Origin: JAGVPT01 sp964642725
GTDB taxonomy: Bacteria > Bacteroidota > Ignavibacteria > UBA10030 > UBA8401
Length of the DNA: 6,759 bases
NCBI GenBank assembly: GCA_964642725.1
Contig: CAZXQG010000111.1
Span: 1 to 6,759 of the forward strand
Direction of reading: 5' to 3'
The notes under the pieces: generated by a model
The model's input: the letters and a program-made list of their open reading frames with translations, nothing else
The model's database searches: none
What the model was told of the DNA's origin: nothing
Shown here: piece by piece, positions 6,156-6,759 of the stretch
How the letters are laid out: every line of letters starts with the position of its first letter
Numbering within the stretch: the stretch's first letter is position 1
Translations under genes and position numbers: made by a program

Positions 6156-6487
6156 GAGATTTTTTATGGACCGATGTTAGCAGACTGTCATTCAAGCCAG
6201 CGGCATAAAACTGTCTTGCAGAAGTTCAAAGCCATCGTAAGGGCCGCAGGTCTGTCCGACAGAATTCATCTTCAATCGTTGCGGCATTCTTACGCATCAT
6301 GGCTCGTTCAGTCCTCAGTCCCTCTGCTGAGGTCCAGAAGATCCTGGGCCATGCGTCCGTTGTAACGACGCAAATCTATGCACACCTTGAATATCAAAAT
6401 TTGCGCAACGCCGTAGAAACAATTCAGTTGACCGATTCCGCCTCAACGCGCTCCCCGAATAACTGTCGCCCCTCTCTTGTTTGCTAA
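6147..6487 (+). pseudogene. tyrosine recombinase/integrase C-terminal relic with frameshift
   Basis: Two overlapping frames together encode the C-terminal catalytic half of a phage-type tyrosine recombinase. The first (from 6147) reads KFKAIVRAAGLSD, then LQSLRHSYASWLVQSSVPL. The second, after a shift near 6326, continues AEVQKILGHASVV, then TTQIYAHLEYQNLRNAVETI. Adding one G at 6326 restores VPL-AEVQK, so a single-base loss (or sequencing error) explains the split. The box II Arg, the LGH histidine and the nucleophilic Tyr (TQIYAHL) remain. The HxxR histidine is Gln (LQSLRH, where LHSLRH is usual), a CAC/CAT-to-CAA type change. The N-terminal DNA-binding domain and the first catalytic Arg are missing: homology fades upstream of about 6210 and the sequence runs into the T9SS relic on the other strand. 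It should be inactive even if the frameshift is an error. The tRNA downstream makes past tRNA-targeted integration plausible. Confidence 0.85.
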
Positions 6488-6623
6488 TCCGTAGTTTTGT
6501 AAATTATTCACGCAACCGAGACATTCAAATCGCTATCAATCAAAAGTTCTTTAACTTGTTCCTCCTGCGTTGCACCGTCAGGCGAGCGGGATGTCTAGGA
6601 GGATATATCGTTGGTAGAAGTGA

Positions 6624-6658
6624 AATTGCTAACTAATTGCTAACTGATGTTGGCAATT
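6624..6658. repeat. AATTGCTAAC motif array: tandem direct pair plus inverted copy
   Basis: AATTGCTAACT occurs twice in perfect tandem (6624-6634, 6635-6645). The second copy forms a 10-bp inverted repeat with GTTGGCAATT (6649-6658) across a 4-bp spacer, with one mismatch. A further TTGCTAAT is at 6481-6488. Three half-site-like copies in 35 bp, just upstream of a tRNA promoter and after a recombinase relic, resemble a protein-binding array: recombinase/excisionase arm sites or a repressor operator. As RNA the inverted part would give a stable hairpin. No binding partner can be named from the sequence. Confidence 0.6.
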
Positions 6659-6690
6659 TGAAGCATCAAAAGGAAGAATAACCGCGAAAA

Positions 6691-6699
6691 TGATATAAT
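6691..6699 (+). promoter_or_regulatory. extended -10 promoter box directly before the tRNA
   Basis: TGATATAAT is a perfect TGn-TATAAT extended -10. It ends 6 bases before the first tRNA nucleotide, so transcription would begin at or within a base or two of the mature 5' end. No TTGACA-like -35 is seen at 16-18 bp; the nearest candidate, TTGAAG (6658-6663), is 30 bp away. The extended motif could compensate. Confidence 0.5.
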
Positions 6700-6705
6700 T
6701 TAAAA

Positions 6706-6759
6706 CGGGGTGTAGCTCAGCCTGGCTAGAGCGTCCCGCTCTTTGAGCGGGAAAGTCAG
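6706..6759 (+). tRNA. partial tRNA or tRNA-like gene, Pro-like 5' half, atypical anticodon arm, cut by window end
   Basis: From C6706 the sequence gives an acceptor strand CGGGGTG, T8-A9, a D arm with stem GCTC/GAGC and loop AGCCTGGCTA, then G26. This 5' half closely resembles bacterial tRNA-Pro, which also begins with C1. The anticodon arm TCCCG-CTCTTTGAG-CGGGA is two bases longer than the standard 17. It is palindromic to 8 bp around TTT, so it can be drawn with a 9-nt loop, or a 6-bp stem and 7-nt loop TCTTTGA. Neither drawing gives a Pro anticodon (NGG); the second reads TTT (Lys) but with C33 in place of the near-universal U33. AAGTC follows as a plausible variable loop. The T arm and 3' acceptor lie outside the window, so identity and function are undecided: a real unusual tRNA, a tRNA pseudogene or an integration-site remnant. 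Confidence 0.65.

Overview
This window most likely comes from a draft or metagenome-assembled genome of the Bacteroidota/Chlorobiota (FCB) group, in or near the Ignavibacteria. The evidence is a large secreted protein whose C-terminus carries the type IX secretion (T9SS/Por) sorting domain in its 'NQNYPNPFNPTTTIRYS' form, plus the decayed remains of a second such domain. That lineage is inferred, because no rRNA or phylogenetic marker is present. A run of exactly 100 N at 3196-3295 marks a scaffold join, so linkage between the left half (1-3195) and the right half (3296-6759) rests on scaffolding.

Layout: 1-388 is intergenic and opens with a cluster of REP-like hairpins. 389-784 (+) encodes a small membrane protein with His/Asp residues laid out like the DUF457/YdjM metal-dependent hydrolase families. 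785-1284 is intergenic and holds a 177-bp inverted-repeat, TA-flanked, MITE-like element (900-1076) and a CGCAAAG-type inverted repeat (1187-1256). 1285-3024 (-) encodes an asparagine-synthase-like protein that keeps the ATP-binding SGGLDS loop but has lost the N-terminal glutaminase cysteine. 3025-3457 is intergenic, contains the gap, and has at its right edge (3296-3333) one end of a second copy of the MITE-like element. 3458-5596 (-) encodes a 712-residue exported protein: signal peptide, seven propeller-blade repeats of about 40 residues, an IPT/TIG-like domain, an FN3-like domain and a T9SS sorting tail.

The right end is genomic debris. 5827-6155 (-) is a pseudogenised T9SS sorting domain with an in-frame TAA. 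6147-6487 (+) is the C-terminal half of a tyrosine recombinase with a one-base frameshift and a His-to-Gln change in its HxxR box. Beyond it, 6624-6658 carries three copies of a 10-11 bp AATTGCTAAC-like motif, followed by an extended -10 box (6691-6699) and a partial tRNA (6706-6759) with a Pro-like 5' half and an oversized, fully palindromic anticodon arm. An integrase relic beside a tRNA suggests an old integration site.

The three intact protein genes do not form an obvious pathway or operon. I see no complete undescribed multi-gene system here. The most unusual items are the tRNA-like sequence with its upstream repeat array, and the MITE-like element that recurs at the assembly gap.
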